This document shows, in pieces, positions 1-10,617 of a DNA stretch of 64,000 nucleotides. Within the stretch, counting starts at the first letter, position 1. The number at the start of each line of letters is the position of its first letter. The stretch is from Didymella arachidicola (lineage: Eukaryota; Ascomycota; Dothideomycetes; Pleosporales; Didymellaceae): NCBI GenBank assembly GCA_016630955.3, contig CM049989.1, forward strand, positions 62,001 to 126,000, written 5' to 3'. Position numbers and translations under genes: made by a program. The notes under the pieces are model-generated. The model ran no database searches, was not told the DNA's origin, and saw only the letters and a list, made by a program, of their open reading frames with translations.

Positions 1-1163
1 GCCGGAGAAAGTATGTTGATACTCTGCTGAATCGGTCCTTTGCCATACAGTACATAAGAGCGATGGTAGTTTCATTGACTGAGGACGGAATAGTCACCTG
101 CGCAAATACAACACTAAGTATACCGGCTTCTCTCGAAGTGTGCGTTGAGGACGGATTCCCACGGTGGCACCACCGACCAATACCCCTGCGTCTCGATATC
201 CCGCTCAATAACAACCATGCAGAGCGGCATCCCGATATTCGGCTGTCGCTGTTACCGTCGGCAGCTTGTTTGCGCTTCCGCAAAGGCTCCCAGTCGTGAT
301 ATTTGCAGCATGGATATGACGTCGCACCGCGGACGTTTCATCGAGCATGCTGTGCCGGCAAGCATCTACCGGCATCGTCCTGGACATACCTGGACCAACG
401 TCACATCCAAAGATGGACCATTATAGTATCTGCCATGGCCTTTTGATGTCTCTGTACAACAGCGGAAGTCAAAAGCAGCCCGCTTTGCAGGCTGTCGGAC
501 TGCAATCACAGGGGTTGCGATGATGGTCCTATTGATGGTCGACTGTTACGAGCCATACAGTGGCACCAGAATCACTTCATTGGCCTTCTTGGCTCCAAAT
601 GCATTCATTTCGTCGCTGGCATAGTATATCACCCATGAAGGTCTAATGACAGGATTCAGTCGATCTTATGCCGCATCAAGGCAATGTACCGGCCTTGGCA
701 CAGTGGCATGAATAACTGTGCAGTTGTTATGATCTGGACACCATCTGTGACAACCTTGGGAGAGTTCTGAGTCCCTAAGCCTAGAAACTGGAACACTTTC
801 TAAACAATTGAGCACGACACATCTAGAACATATAGAAGCAACCAGTGCTATGAAATGGGTTCAGATGAGTCAAGCAGTCGACCCTCGGCGAACGACCATC
901 TGAATGGCATGCTCCTGCAGATGAATCACCTTGCTCGTGCGTGCGTCGGTGAAAGAACAAGTCCTGTAAACCCTAGCGATTTCGTCACGCTGTGACCAAA
1001 GTAATTGTGGGACTGTAGATTCGCAAGCCATACGAACCAGTAGACAGACCTGAACCAGCTGCGGCCCTGTTACACGATATTGAAATACCGAGACTGTAGG
1101 TGCATAGCCCTAGAGATGTCCTGGTCGCAAGTTGCATTCGGCTTCGCGACACTCCTTTTTATG
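1..1163. other. no supported gene
   Basis: Only short overlapping reading frames on both strands occur here. None shows an intron-consistent extension, a recognisable motif or a long open frame, so I see no gene. The last part is presumably the upstream region of the gene starting near 1250. Confidence 0.5.
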
Positions 1164-1172
1164 AATATAAAG
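1164..1172 (+). promoter_or_regulatory. TATA-like box
   Basis: The sequence aatataaag lies about 80 bp before the first usable ATG (1250) of the next gene. Placement and composition fit a core promoter. This is inference from position only. Confidence 0.35.
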
Positions 1173-1249
1173 GCTTAGCCTATAGCCTTAACCTTCAAGC
1201 AAACAACGCAAGCATTTCTGTATGATCACTGGACTCTCATACTTTCATC

Positions 1250-2157
1250 ATGTCCGCCGTAAACGCACCTTCTCTACCGGATGAACAACTTCAGCCCATG
1301 ACTTTCTTGGTACAAGTCCTCTTTGCAGCCCATCGTACGCATCCTGGATGATTGCCAATTGAACATGGCTGACCCTGTAGATTTTCTTGGTGGTCAGTCA
1401 GAAACTTTCGTGGATTGGGGAAATGCTGTGTGCCGTAACAGCCTTACGGTACTCGCCAGTCAGCTGAAGCTGGCTGTCGACAAACCCAAAACACAACCTG
1501 ATATCCAGGAGCTGCTTACGACAGGCAGCAAGGTGTTCCAGGCTTTGAATAGTATTTTGGATGCGGAGGGCTGCTGGATGCCACTCCTCTTTTGTAACAA
1601 AGCAACTCTTCGCACGGTGACAGGTATGATCGTGTCGCCATGATACCAGTATCATATACTGACACAAAGCAGGAGGCATGTCTCTTACCACACTTACTGC
1701 TCACGATATTCCGTTTACGAAGGATGCTCATATGAAGCAGACTGCAGACTTCGGGGACATTCTGGACAAGCGCAAAGAGGACATGCAAGCGTTTCTAGTC
1801 AATGGCATCGGCCAATTGCTGGTGTTACGCGATCAGCCGTATCACTTCGAGACCCTCCGTCAGTTCCTGATCACATGCGATCATTATGCGGTCATGACGC
1901 AGTTGCACGTACACTGGCTTTCGCCATTCGAGCTGATGCGGCAGATACAGGCTATCAGTGGGTTCTTGGAGCATCATATAGGGGACTTGCGGCGGGATTC
2001 TCCGGAGTATACGTACTGGTCTGAGTTGGTCAAACAAGGAGGCAACGCACGTCATGTTGCTAAGGTACTAAGGACTTCCATTGGGAGCTGCTGTTTCACG
2101 GGCGACTGTGTGGACTTTGGAACAAACGGCTTGCGTGCTGATTACAGCCTCGAGTAG
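1250..2157 (+). CDS. hypothetical protein, spliced
   Basis: I do not recognise the product. Two open stretches (1323-1623 and 1673-2157) join in frame by removing a 49-nt intron, 1624-1672, with a GTATGA donor and a GCAG acceptor. The start is uncertain. An ATG at 1250 gives three codons, followed by a possible intron 1259-1328 that restores the frame; otherwise the first in-frame ATG is at 1365. The predicted protein is soluble, about 260-275 residues, largely helical by composition, with no signal peptide or membrane segment. A TATA-like box sits about 80 bp upstream of the first ATG. A lineage-specific fungal protein seems most likely; the C-terminal exon is the best supported part. Confidence 0.5.
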
Positions 2158-3402
2158 CGCTATTCATTGCATGGTTTAATATGTATATAGTTAAAGTAAG
2201 CATTTTGGTAGTTGTTGGCTTCAATAGAAGATACGCCTGTAGCTTCCTTTGAATCATGTTTGGATGCATTCGAGATGTAATGCACTGCTCATGACTGAGC
2301 TAGTCCGGTGGTGATGAAGGTTTAATCTTTCTATTTGAATTTGATTGAGATGAGCATATGATAAAGCTTATCTCGGAGATCGTATAGCTCTGGCATCGAT
2401 AGCTGTTCATTTCACTATTCCAGAATCCCCAACTTGTTCTGCGAATTCTCAAGGTCCAACAACTCTAAGCCTGGGCTCTAGAGCCGATAACTTGATAGAT
2501 CTTTTGGCAATGATAAAATTTGAGTAGCCTGTCGCTGATTTCCCCTACTTTTTGTCGCTGCTTCTAGTCTAGCTAGTTTGGCATTCATAACCGTTGAAAG
2601 CCAGAGGGCGCCAAAGTCTGTCCCCTTGGTCTTCAATTGCTTCTATTCCACCTTGATCTGTTCTGATGTACTATATCTTACCGGTTTCTATGAGATGAAG
2701 GCTGAAAGAGGTGCTATCATTTGTACAGAGCATGAGCTTAGTTCGACAAAGGACAGATATCAAACCTCGCGCCGAACCTGAAAGCCGAAAATAAGAGCGG
2801 ATCCTCACAACACCACAACGCAGCCACTTCTTCATATTTTTCAACGCGAGTGCACCAATCGATTCAGAAGTATTGCTCTCTGCTTACTCTGCCTTTATAT
2901 GTATCGAGCAATCTGATGAGGCGGTGACAATACGCGTCCACAGTCTGCTTCTCTTCGACTATTTTGTTCAGACGAGAGTCCGCCCAGCTCGCGCTGGCGA
3001 CACCTGGGCAGTCCCCTAGCTTACACTGCCACGTGACGACTGCCTCCGCCGCTCATCCTCACAGCTGCGCAACCATGTTTGCCGACAACGTGCACTTCGC
3101 TCATGGCCTGTCCCAAAAAGATCCGTGCACGCACCAGACAAAGAGATACAGTGCTCTGGCATTCTTCCGTCGTCCACCGCTCACAGGCTTGAATGCTCCA
3201 TATTTCCTACAGAAGCCTCCAGTGCCCGGGCAAACACCAAAGGCCCTTCTCAAACCTTCCATAGCCATGCACACTTCAAGCGTGCGAGTGACATTCGCTT
3301 TGTTCACTGCGTTCAGCTAAAGGTACATAGGTAGACCGTCTCGCAGCTCACTCTTTCCAGCAGAACCACGCCACATCGACCAAAACCAGATCCACACCCA
3401 CC
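2158..3402. other. no supported gene
   Basis: Intergenic. Short ATG frames at 2578-2781 and 2964-3320 have no recognisable features. The second overlaps frames on the other strand and probably belongs to the upstream region of the RING-like gene. Confidence 0.45.
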
Positions 3403-4052
3403 ATGAACGATCACATCCAGCAGTGGTTCACCGAGGCGACCGTCCCAGTAGCTGAAAACACTTTCCAACAAGGCACTGACGTTCACTCCTGTGCCCTGTG
3501 CAGGTCTAACACCGTCGGCGTCACAATCAAGATCACCCACTGCGGCCATATCTTCCACCGTGCCTGTCTCGACGGCTACATGCGCAGGTACCCAGCCCAG
3601 CAGCTGTGGTGTTCCTATTCGTTCGTAGGTCTCTGCGGTCGCTTGGCCATGCCCCCGCCAGCCACCCAGCTCCAGACTGTCGTAAATGTACCCGTGACGG
3701 TTCTCGTCAATCTACAGCGCATGATTGACAAGGAGACGCGATTCCAGGCATTCCAGATACTCCATAGAAGAGTCTCAGATGCGCCGTGTTGCGCAAGCGG
3801 GCATTGATGCGCATCATGCGTTAGAACAATGGGTTTGTCACTCTCGCCCAGTTTCACGCCGCGTATTACCAAGCCCGAGACACCGAGTCGGCTCTGATGC
3901 AGCAGGAGAAGCGAGCGGCAATGGGTCTCGTTGCTTGGCTGCGGGATCGTCTCTGGTATCAGCGTAGTCAACGGCCAACTTGCACGATAGAGTGCAACGC
4001 TTCAATCGGGTATGGGTTTATAGCATGCATCAGAATTCATAGAATATCATGA
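3403..4052 (+). CDS. RING-like zinc-finger protein, probably spliced
   Basis: Residues 27-55 hold a RING-H2-like pattern: CALC, then THCGHIFHRAC, giving C-x2-C...C-x-H-x2-H-x2-C. The final cysteine pair is atypical (WCSYSFVGLC instead of a tight C-x2-C), so the finger may be divergent or incomplete. RING proteins are usually E3 ubiquitin ligases that bind an E2 enzyme; that role is inferred. The first frame closes at 3807, but a clearly coding stretch follows in another frame, about 3825-4052, with AAYYQARDTESALMQQEKRA. An intron from near 3772 to 3824, ending in TTAG, would join them and give a helical C-terminal region. The exact donor is uncertain. A related RING-like gene lies at 27188-27772. 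Confidence 0.5.
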
Positions 4053-4941
4053 TGTGTTTTCTCTCTGAATCTCCCTGTCGCCAATTGCTGATGCGCTATA
4101 AGAGGCGAGATCCGCCTGGTCTTTGATTGTGCAGACGCAAACAAGAGCCGTTTTGCCGACCACATGCTCGCGTGGATCCGTCTAACAAGTTTGCTTTGCT
4201 TTTTTGTTGCCATTTAGAAACATCTTGTGCTGCAATGTTCAGCTGAATGGAACCTGTTTGTTATGATACCGTCGGACAAGTAGTCTGGTGCAGCCATGAA
4301 AGAAGTCTTGCTGTACACTGCGCGGACACCAGATGGTCAAAACACATGCTGATGGAATGATATCTGTCGGACTCAGATCAGAGAGCCATATACCACCCTC
4401 CCAACCTCATTCTATAGCTTGAACGGTGAAGGTGGAGCAAAACATATTATGATAAAGCTCGTCCTCGTGTGGCAAACATTGGGACCTTGGAAAAGACAGA
4501 TGTTATGAGAGAATGCGCGATCGATGGCGGCAGTCTTCCACTTTCAGATCTGAATATTGCGGCATTTGGCGTAAGTAGTGAGTAGACATGATACTGCAAT
4601 GTTCCTTGAAGCCGAGTAGAATAACTCTGCCAGTCTTCAGGTGTGTGATTCGAAGATACTTTGCCACCAGTCCCCATATGTGAAACCACTCCACTGTTTG
4701 CTTGCTTGCGAGCTTAGTTCTGCACTACTGTGTTTGCCACATCTTGTGCCAGAGCACATGGCAGATAGCCTTCAAGGTTTCTCTGGTATGTACTTCAACA
4801 ATCTGCAATCGCGTTTAGAAGGCTGGGCCCTCACCAGACTCATTCATCTAAGTTGATAGCTTTCTCACATGCTTAGATGACGAGTTGATCACCTGCTTAA
4901 AAACTCTTGCCAACTCACGGTCGTATTAGAAACAGTTATAG
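4053..4941. other. no supported gene
   Basis: AT-richer spacer with only short overlapping frames (for example 4447-4689 minus and 4641-4856 plus). No motif or splice-supported exon was found. The 5' exon of the next gene may lie at its right end. Confidence 0.4.
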
Positions 4942-5958
4942 GTGACTGGGTTGGCTACTGTAAGAATAATAGCGGGATTGGGCTGCACTCTAGCTGCCGG
5001 CGCAACGTCGCCGTATACCAGTAGATCCAAACGAGCAGCTACACGCGGTGCCGCAAAGCGTGGCGCTCCTTCTTCACCAGCGAACACCTCACGTCGTCGG
5101 CGCACACGCACCCCGGCAGCAAACGCCGAGGTAGGCAGGTCCGCAACGGGCGTCGGTGCTGGCGACGCTTCACCCGCCGGGACCGAGTCCGAAGACCAGT
5201 CGATCTTCCCCAACTCAGAGCTCGAGGACTCTGGTGTTCAGCTCGCCTTGGACGAAGAGCTCAGCGTCACGCCGACTCGGGATCACGTGGTCACACCCTC
5301 ACCGCATCCTCTCACCCTCAATCGCACCACGTCTACCGCGCCACAGCGGCTGCCCAACATGAGCCAATCGACTGGGGATATGCTCCAGGATCCTCTTTTC
5401 CGCAGGCTGGCTCAGGGGCTCCTGGAGGCCAGAGAACAATACGAGACTATGGGGCGGAGCAGCGAGAAGGCAATCGAGCTGTTGCGTCGGGCCCATGGTA
5501 AGCGCGACGCGGTGCGGCAGGAAATTGAGAAGGATCCTGCTATTGAGGTGGAGGGCACGGTTGAGGAGTTGGAGACAGCCATTGAGAAGCTGGAAACAGA
5601 GCGCACAGCGGAAGAGAAGCTGCGCGAATTTCTCGAGACACATGAAGCAAAATACCGTCGCCTGGCTCTCGCGTCCGTCTCAGCAGCTGACAATGTCAAC
5701 GCACTCGATCCCGCGGACGCTAAAAATGCCATCGCGGCCCTCACATGCAAAATCGAGTCGTACCAGGCGGCAAGAGAGATGCTCGTCGAGGCAGAGGCAG
5801 CATGTGATCACGCCGACAAGGCTTACATTGCATCTGCATCCGCACTGACAGACTTTGGGAGGCGCTTGAAAGTCTATCGCGATACCACTGCAGATTCGGA
5901 CAACCAGTTCCGATTTCGTACCCTAGATGATGAGCTTGCGAAGCTCGGGGACGCCTGA
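4942..5958 (+). CDS. hypothetical coiled-coil protein, 5' end unresolved
   Basis: The open frame gives 338 residues. The first ~120 are basic, then Ser/Thr/Pro-rich and disordered-looking (RSKRAATRGAAKRG, SRRRRTRTPAANAE). From the internal Met at about residue 139 (MSQSTGDMLQDPLF) the protein becomes highly charged and helical, with heptad-like stretches (AIEKLETERTAEEKLREFLE) typical of a coiled coil. The frame opens on GTG, and the first in-frame ATG is the internal one, so either a short 5' exon is missing or translation starts near 5359. Codon usage and GC-rich third positions support real coding. The basic N-terminus could be nuclear-targeting. No enzymatic domain is visible and I do not recognise the family. 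Confidence 0.55.
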   Translation: MTGLATVRIIAGLGCTLAAGATSPYTSRSKRAATRGAAKRGAPSSPANTSRRRRTRTPAANAEVGRSATGVGAGDASPAGTESEDQSIFPNSELEDSGVQLALDEELSVTPTRDHVVTPSPHPLTLNRTTSTAPQRLPNMSQSTGDMLQDPLFRRLAQGLLEAREQYETMGRSSEKAIELLRRAHGKRDAVRQEIEKDPAIEVEGTVEELETAIEKLETERTAEEKLREFLETHEAKYRRLALASVSAADNVNALDPADAKNAIAALTCKIESYQAAREMLVEAEAACDHADKAYIASASALTDFGRRLKVYRDTTADSDNQFRFRTLDDELAKLGDA

Positions 5959-6362
5959 GCCGAGCCGAGACGCTCTGAAGACGGCTCTCCGGATATCCAA
6001 GATTGTGCGCGTCCGGCCAGTGGACGCCAGAAACCTTGGAGCTTCTGACGCGTGTGCATCCATACCTATCGAACACTGGACATGTGAGCAGTATTGCACC
6101 GTGGGCATGCTGGAACGGCAGGTTCTCCCTTGGGAAAGTAAGAAAAGAACGCGAAAGTACTCGCGCATCCCGCCACCGACCTAACAATGCCCGTTTAGAC
6201 TTTCGAACATTTTGTGCGCGATTAAGCTTCTTTGTTTGATCGACATACTATATCAATGAGTTCAAGTCTTTCAAATAACAAAGATAACAACAGTTCGAAA
6301 AGGCCGGCTGTTCTGAATAACGCAAAGGACGGGAGTTCTGCAAGCTCGGGCGGAGGTCTAGA
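5959..6362. other. spacer with one outlying repeat copy
   Basis: No gene. Around 6132-6166 there is a stretch (agaacgcgaaagtactcgcg) resembling the core of the tandem repeat that begins at 6363, so the array may once have extended further left. Confidence 0.4.
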
Positions 6363-6670
6363 CTGAGATGACAACGCAAAGGTACTTGCGTGTTCGTAGC
6401 GGAAATGCATTGCGCCTGTGACTATGGCGACAACGCTAAAGTGCCTGCGTGTTCCTCGAACGAAAACGTATTGCGTGTACGGCTGAGACAAGAAGGCAAG
6501 AGTACTTTCGTGTCTGCTCGAATCAGGCTGTGCTGCGCCTGTGACTGAGACAAGAACATGAAAGTGGTTGCGTGTTGCTTGCGTGTTGCTTGCCGAGATC
6601 GTATGGCGCTTCAGATTAAGACAAGAACGCAGAAGTACTTTCGTTTTCCTACCGGGACTATGCAGCTTGA
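6363..6670 (+). repeat. degenerate ~60-bp tandem repeat, about five copies
   Basis: Units begin near 6363, 6421, 6482, 6545 and 6617. Each contains a core like GAGACAAGAACGCAAAAGTA followed by CTTGCGTGTT and then a variable part ending in gcgcctgtgac. The copies differ by scattered substitutions, and the fourth carries an internal duplication of TTGCGTGTTGC. No reading frame runs through them, so this is a non-coding minisatellite-like array. Confidence 0.7.
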
Positions 6671-7556
6671 CTCATGCCAGGCGGAGCTTTGCTTCGTTGC
6701 GTCCAAAAAGTTCCGTTGGAGCAAAGGCCTGCAATCACGTCGTTGCAGTGTTCCTGCGTCTCCTTCTCGATGGTAGGCTGGAGTGCGGCCGTGGCCAAAC
6801 ATGGCTGTGAGGCTCCTCGAACGACCCAACATGGCAGGAAGCCACGAAAGGGCGTTCCTTCGATGCTGCTGTGGATTTGTTTGACCATTATGTGCTTGCT
6901 TCCCCCAGCTCGCCACCGGGCGTAGAGCCACGTGCTAGCATCGCAACAGGGACTGTGCCTCCTCTTATAGTCACATACCCTAGGCGGCAACAAGCACTGT
7001 TTATTGTTCACCACTGTCCTTGCAACACCTGATCCGAGTCCACTGTCCTTGTTCGTCCAAATTCAAACAGACCCTTCTCCTGTCAGTAGTCAATCAAGCG
7101 GTACGTATTAACCCATCAGTCGGCATCGTCACCGACACCCTGGCAGGTCTTCTGGGAGTCCAGCAGTACGATGTCGTCATCACGACCTGTTGAGTCGTCG
7201 CCTCGCACTCATGCTGGAGGCATCTTGCGTCGCGGTACTGTGTCGCGGTACTGCATGTCGCTTGGCGGCACGCTCGCGGCGAATACTGGTACTTTGAGCG
7301 AGGCGTCGGCGCTGTTATCTCATTCTCCGACGGGCCAATAAGGTGCGCGCGCTGCGCCACACAAGTGTCACTAGCCAGTTTTCACGAGAGCTGAGTCATG
7401 GCGATGAGTCAGCACCAGCCACGCACATGACGCCAAGCGTCCGAGAACGAGAGAAGGGGCGCTGTGGATGCGCAGTGTCGTGCTCGGCCAATCAGCTGCT
7501 GCCTCGGACGCCAAGCCCCGTGACACCGTGGTCGCGCGCCCCGTGTACCCAGCCAC
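6671..7556. other. no supported gene
   Basis: Several 80-118 codon frames overlap on both strands without splice or motif support. I see nothing else in this stretch. Confidence 0.4.
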
Positions 7557-7690
7557 CAACTTCAACCTCCACTTCAACCTCAACCGCACCTCAACCTCAC
7601 CTCAACCTCAACCCCAACTTCAACCTTAAATTCACCTTCAAATTCATCTTCAAATTCATCTTCAACCTCACCTCAACTTCAACCTCACTT
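7557..7690 (+). repeat. pyrimidine-rich CTTCAACCT microsatellite
   Basis: Irregular array of 6- and 9-nt units (caacct, cttcaacct, cttcaaatt) with the same CT-rich strand throughout, followed by a run of ten C's near 7700. It lies about 350 bp upstream of the ATG at 8040. A long frame across it (7343-8038) is an artefact of the repeat. Confidence 0.75.
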
Positions 7691-8039
7691 CCAAAACGCG
7701 CCCCCCCCCCCAAACACCATCCCCTCTGGATCGCGCCCTCCGCCCCCGCTCCGCTCGTTGCGCGTATCGAGTATCCGACGAAGCCCACCATCCTCGTGAT
7801 TCCACTGAGGCCCCTGGCGGTAAAGGTTGACGGCCGTCGCCCGAGCCTCGTTCTGTCTGCCGGCTGCCGTCCGCGGGGTGGGTTCTCGCTCGGTGCTGCG
7901 TGCGCGTACCCAGCGCGAGCGACGGTCGTGGCGAGCAACATTGAGTCAAGGCTGCTTCCTCAAAGCCTGGGCGGGTGGGTTCCCTTGGGCTGCGCCAAGG
8001 GGGATCTGGTAAGTAGCAGCGTACTCTTGGATAGCTAAT

Positions 8040-9719
8040 ATGAACTTCGATCTTGACGTCACGGCGCTTGCCTATCCTGCTCCCACTCCCTCTGCCAGCG
8101 ACCCTGTCTCGCCGCGTGTGTGCTCTCTCCTCTACCGCTGTGATGACGCCAACCTCGCCACCCTGCTGCTCGTCCACAGGCTGCCCACGGCCCACGGCAC
8201 CGCAGACGCGGAGTTTGTGCTGCAGTACGATGGCGACAACCTGACGCCGTCCTTCGTCAAGCTCCTGACCAGCAAAGGCCTGCTGGAGCAACGGCATCTC
8301 GATCAGCTCGTGCCGCGGCAGGGCAAGGGCAAGAAGCGCCTCGACATCAAGACGCTGCAGCTGTCGGTCCAGCAGCCGCCCCCCGTCTGGTGTCCAGCGA
8401 ACCTCGCAGCAGTCAGCCCCAGGCCGGGGCGTGAGCGCGCGTTCCAACGTCTGGTGGGGCTTGCCAAAGCAACGAACATCCACGTTGTCTTTGACTACAA
8501 CCAGCTGCACCAGCGCCACCAGGGCTCGTTCAAGGCGTTTGGCAAGGCAGCCAGGACCTTGTCCGGCTTCCCTGTCGACGCGTCACTTACTAATCGCGGA
8601 CTGAAGAAGGCAAGCTGGCACGTGTTTGCGCCCGCCGAAGCGCCTGGCGCGTTGCCTGCGTACGACGACTCACGTGCGCGGAAGCGTCCAAGGCAAGGTC
8701 AGTCTCCCGCAGCCTCACGTGCTCCTCATTGTCTGACCCACGCAGAAGATAGCAGCACGCCTCCTCCCCCGCCCAGTAGCTGGACCCCCAGGACTCCCAC
8801 GGCCGAGTCGTTCACGAGCGAAAAGACGGAACCCATCAGCCCCGAGACCGAAGCTGCTGCATTGCGAAACGCTCAACTTGAAACCCAAACCAACGTCATT
8901 TACAGAGCCATAAAAAAAGAACTGGCTGCGCAGTTCGAGAGGCTCGAGGCTTCGCAGGCCGAGGCAATCGAAGCCGCAGTCGCCAAACGCGTCGATGCGT
9001 ATTTGAACGGGCCATTGCATGCGCAGAGAGTCGATGCGGCAGTGCTCCAGAAAGTCGACGAGGCCGTGAAAGCTCGTCTTGCAGGTGCCGTCCAAGACCT
9101 GTTCGTCCACACTGACTGGCCCCCCCCGCCTTCCAGGTCCAAGTGCTTCACCTACGATGCTCGCGGCAATCGTTATCGCAGGCTGCCACCCCTGACGCTA
9201 ACAGCCAAGACGTTCCTCCCACACCTGCGCAACCACCTCAGTAGTCAGTTGTGGCGGTTCCAACAGCGTCAACTCCAGTGCTTCAAGAAGCAAGTCAACA
9301 AGACGTTCAGCGAAGTCAAGATGGAAGCCGATGAGGACCGTGCCCGCGAGCAAGCTGAGTGGGAGGAAGAGAGGGACGAACACGCCGGCGATATCCTGCT
9401 GATACAAAAGGACACCACTGACGAACTCCAGCAACAGGGCGACCAGATGATCGAGCAAGGCCAAAGGGTGTGTGACGAATTCCGCGAACAGCTCAGCGAA
9501 GACCTCTATACCCAAGTGCTAGGCCTCATCGACAGGATCAACAAGCTGAACAAATACTCCCTGAGGAAGCTGGTCGCCGCCGAGATCCGCAAGCTACCCA
9601 ATCAGCAGCGCAGAAAGAAGGGTATACCGAGGGGCTTCGGCAAGAACCTGTTGACGCATCCGAACCCCAAGCTGTTGATGAGGAAGATGCTCCAGGACAG
9701 CGAGTGGGAGGATGTTTGA
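8040..9719 (+). CDS. large hypothetical coiled-coil protein, with a probable in-frame intron
   Basis: The 559-codon frame starts at an ATG directly after an upstream stop. Residues 1-215 form a compact-looking region with conserved-style blocks (SLLYRCDDANLATLLLVHRL, IHVVFDYNQLHQRH). Residues 215-270 are proline/serine-rich with a basic patch (RKRPRQ, a possible nuclear signal). Residues ~280-370 and 400-520 are charged helical segments likely to form coiled coils (EQAEWEEERDEHAG), and the tail is basic. A 48-nt stretch, 8698-8745, has GTCAGT at its left end, a CTGAC branch-like site and CGCAG at its right end. It is divisible by three, so splicing would give 543 residues without changing frame. 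No enzyme domain is recognised; the family is probably restricted to related fungi. Confidence 0.75.
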   Translation: MNFDLDVTALAYPAPTPSASDPVSPRVCSLLYRCDDANLATLLLVHRLPTAHGTADAEFVLQYDGDNLTPSFVKLLTSKGLLEQRHLDQLVPRQGKGKKRLDIKTLQLSVQQPPPVWCPANLAAVSPRPGRERAFQRLVGLAKATNIHVVFDYNQLHQRHQGSFKAFGKAARTLSGFPVDASLTNRGLKKASWHVFAPAEAPGALPAYDDSRARKRPRQGQSPAASRAPHCLTHAEDSSTPPPPPSSWTPRTPTAESFTSEKTEPISPETEAAALRNAQLETQTNVIYRAIKKELAAQFERLEASQAEAIEAAVAKRVDAYLNGPLHAQRVDAAVLQKVDEAVKARLAGAVQDLFVHTDWPPPPSRSKCFTYDARGNRYRRLPPLTLTAKTFLPHLRNHLSSQLWRFQQRQLQCFKKQVNKTFSEVKMEADEDRAREQAEWEEERDEHAGDILLIQKDTTDELQQQGDQMIEQGQRVCDEFREQLSEDLYTQVLGLIDRINKLNKYSLRKLVAAEIRKLPNQQRRKKGIPRGFGKNLLTHPNPKLLMRKMLQDSEWEDV

Positions 9720-10617
9720 CCGCGTGCGTTTCCGTTGGAATATGAAGTCACGACAGCGTTTGCATCTGTAGACTTGTATCAAATCAACTATCATCTCTGT
9801 GTGGTTCGACCAGTGCCTCATCATGGACACCCACACTGACCTTCTTTTGACCCCTTACTCACACTCTTCACCGCTACGAATCTGGAATGGCGAGTCCAAG
9901 AAAGCTAGTCATGATCAGCACTGATGTGCGCTGAAACTAGCCAGTGGGCAGGCCAACGGTATACGATCCTGTCCTTTCGATGGCTTTTCAGGTTTTAGCC
10001 TCAACTTCAGATGTGAGCGCAGACTTTCCAATCGCCAGAGACGTTCTAGAAGGCTGACTAGTTTACACGAGGCTAGACACTTCAAGAACTTATATTTCGA
10101 CAAGAAGTCATCGTTTCGACGGCATGTGGAACAGGCTCAGCACAATTGAAGGACATGCTTCGTGACATGACCAAAGTCGACTCTTGCGTGCTCAGCAGCC
10201 AGATCAAGTTGATCGAAATGACTGAGCAGCACGCCGTACGACTAAAGAAGCATCGAATCATGCTCATTGTCTAATGGGGCCATCCGGCGTGCATCTGCCA
10301 TTGGTTCCCGCCGAGACTGGCGAGAATCCAAGAAGCAATCACCAACGAGACTGACGTCTGAGCCTGTTCGCGTGGCAACCTATTGATCGCAGCATCACCA
10401 GCGCAATCAACGACCTGGAACTATCAAGTATATTCCTGGTTGTAACGACAGCATACTTGCATTTACCCGCCCACCTGGAACTTCGCTACAATGTCATGGA
10501 CAAGTTGAGAGATTGGACCAAGAGTTGAAAATACAGCGGATCGTCGACGGTTAGTCCAAATGGAAGTGTCCTTGTTTATGGTACTCAATTCAAAGATAAA
10601 AGGTGTGTATACTGCTC
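9720..10617. other. no supported gene
   Basis: Spacer between the coiled-coil gene and the convergent J-domain gene. Only short minus-strand frames (9915-10103, 10082-10267) occur, without motifs. Confidence 0.45.

Noticed and set aside
1310..1328. 19-nt intron joining the ATG at 1250 to the 1323 frame
   Set aside because: Too short for a spliceosomal intron. A 70-nt alternative (1259-1328) also restores the frame.
7343..8038. 231-codon plus frame upstream of the 8040 gene
   Set aside because: It runs through the CTTCAACCT microsatellite and owes its length to the repeat. It has no motif, and antisense frames are equally long.
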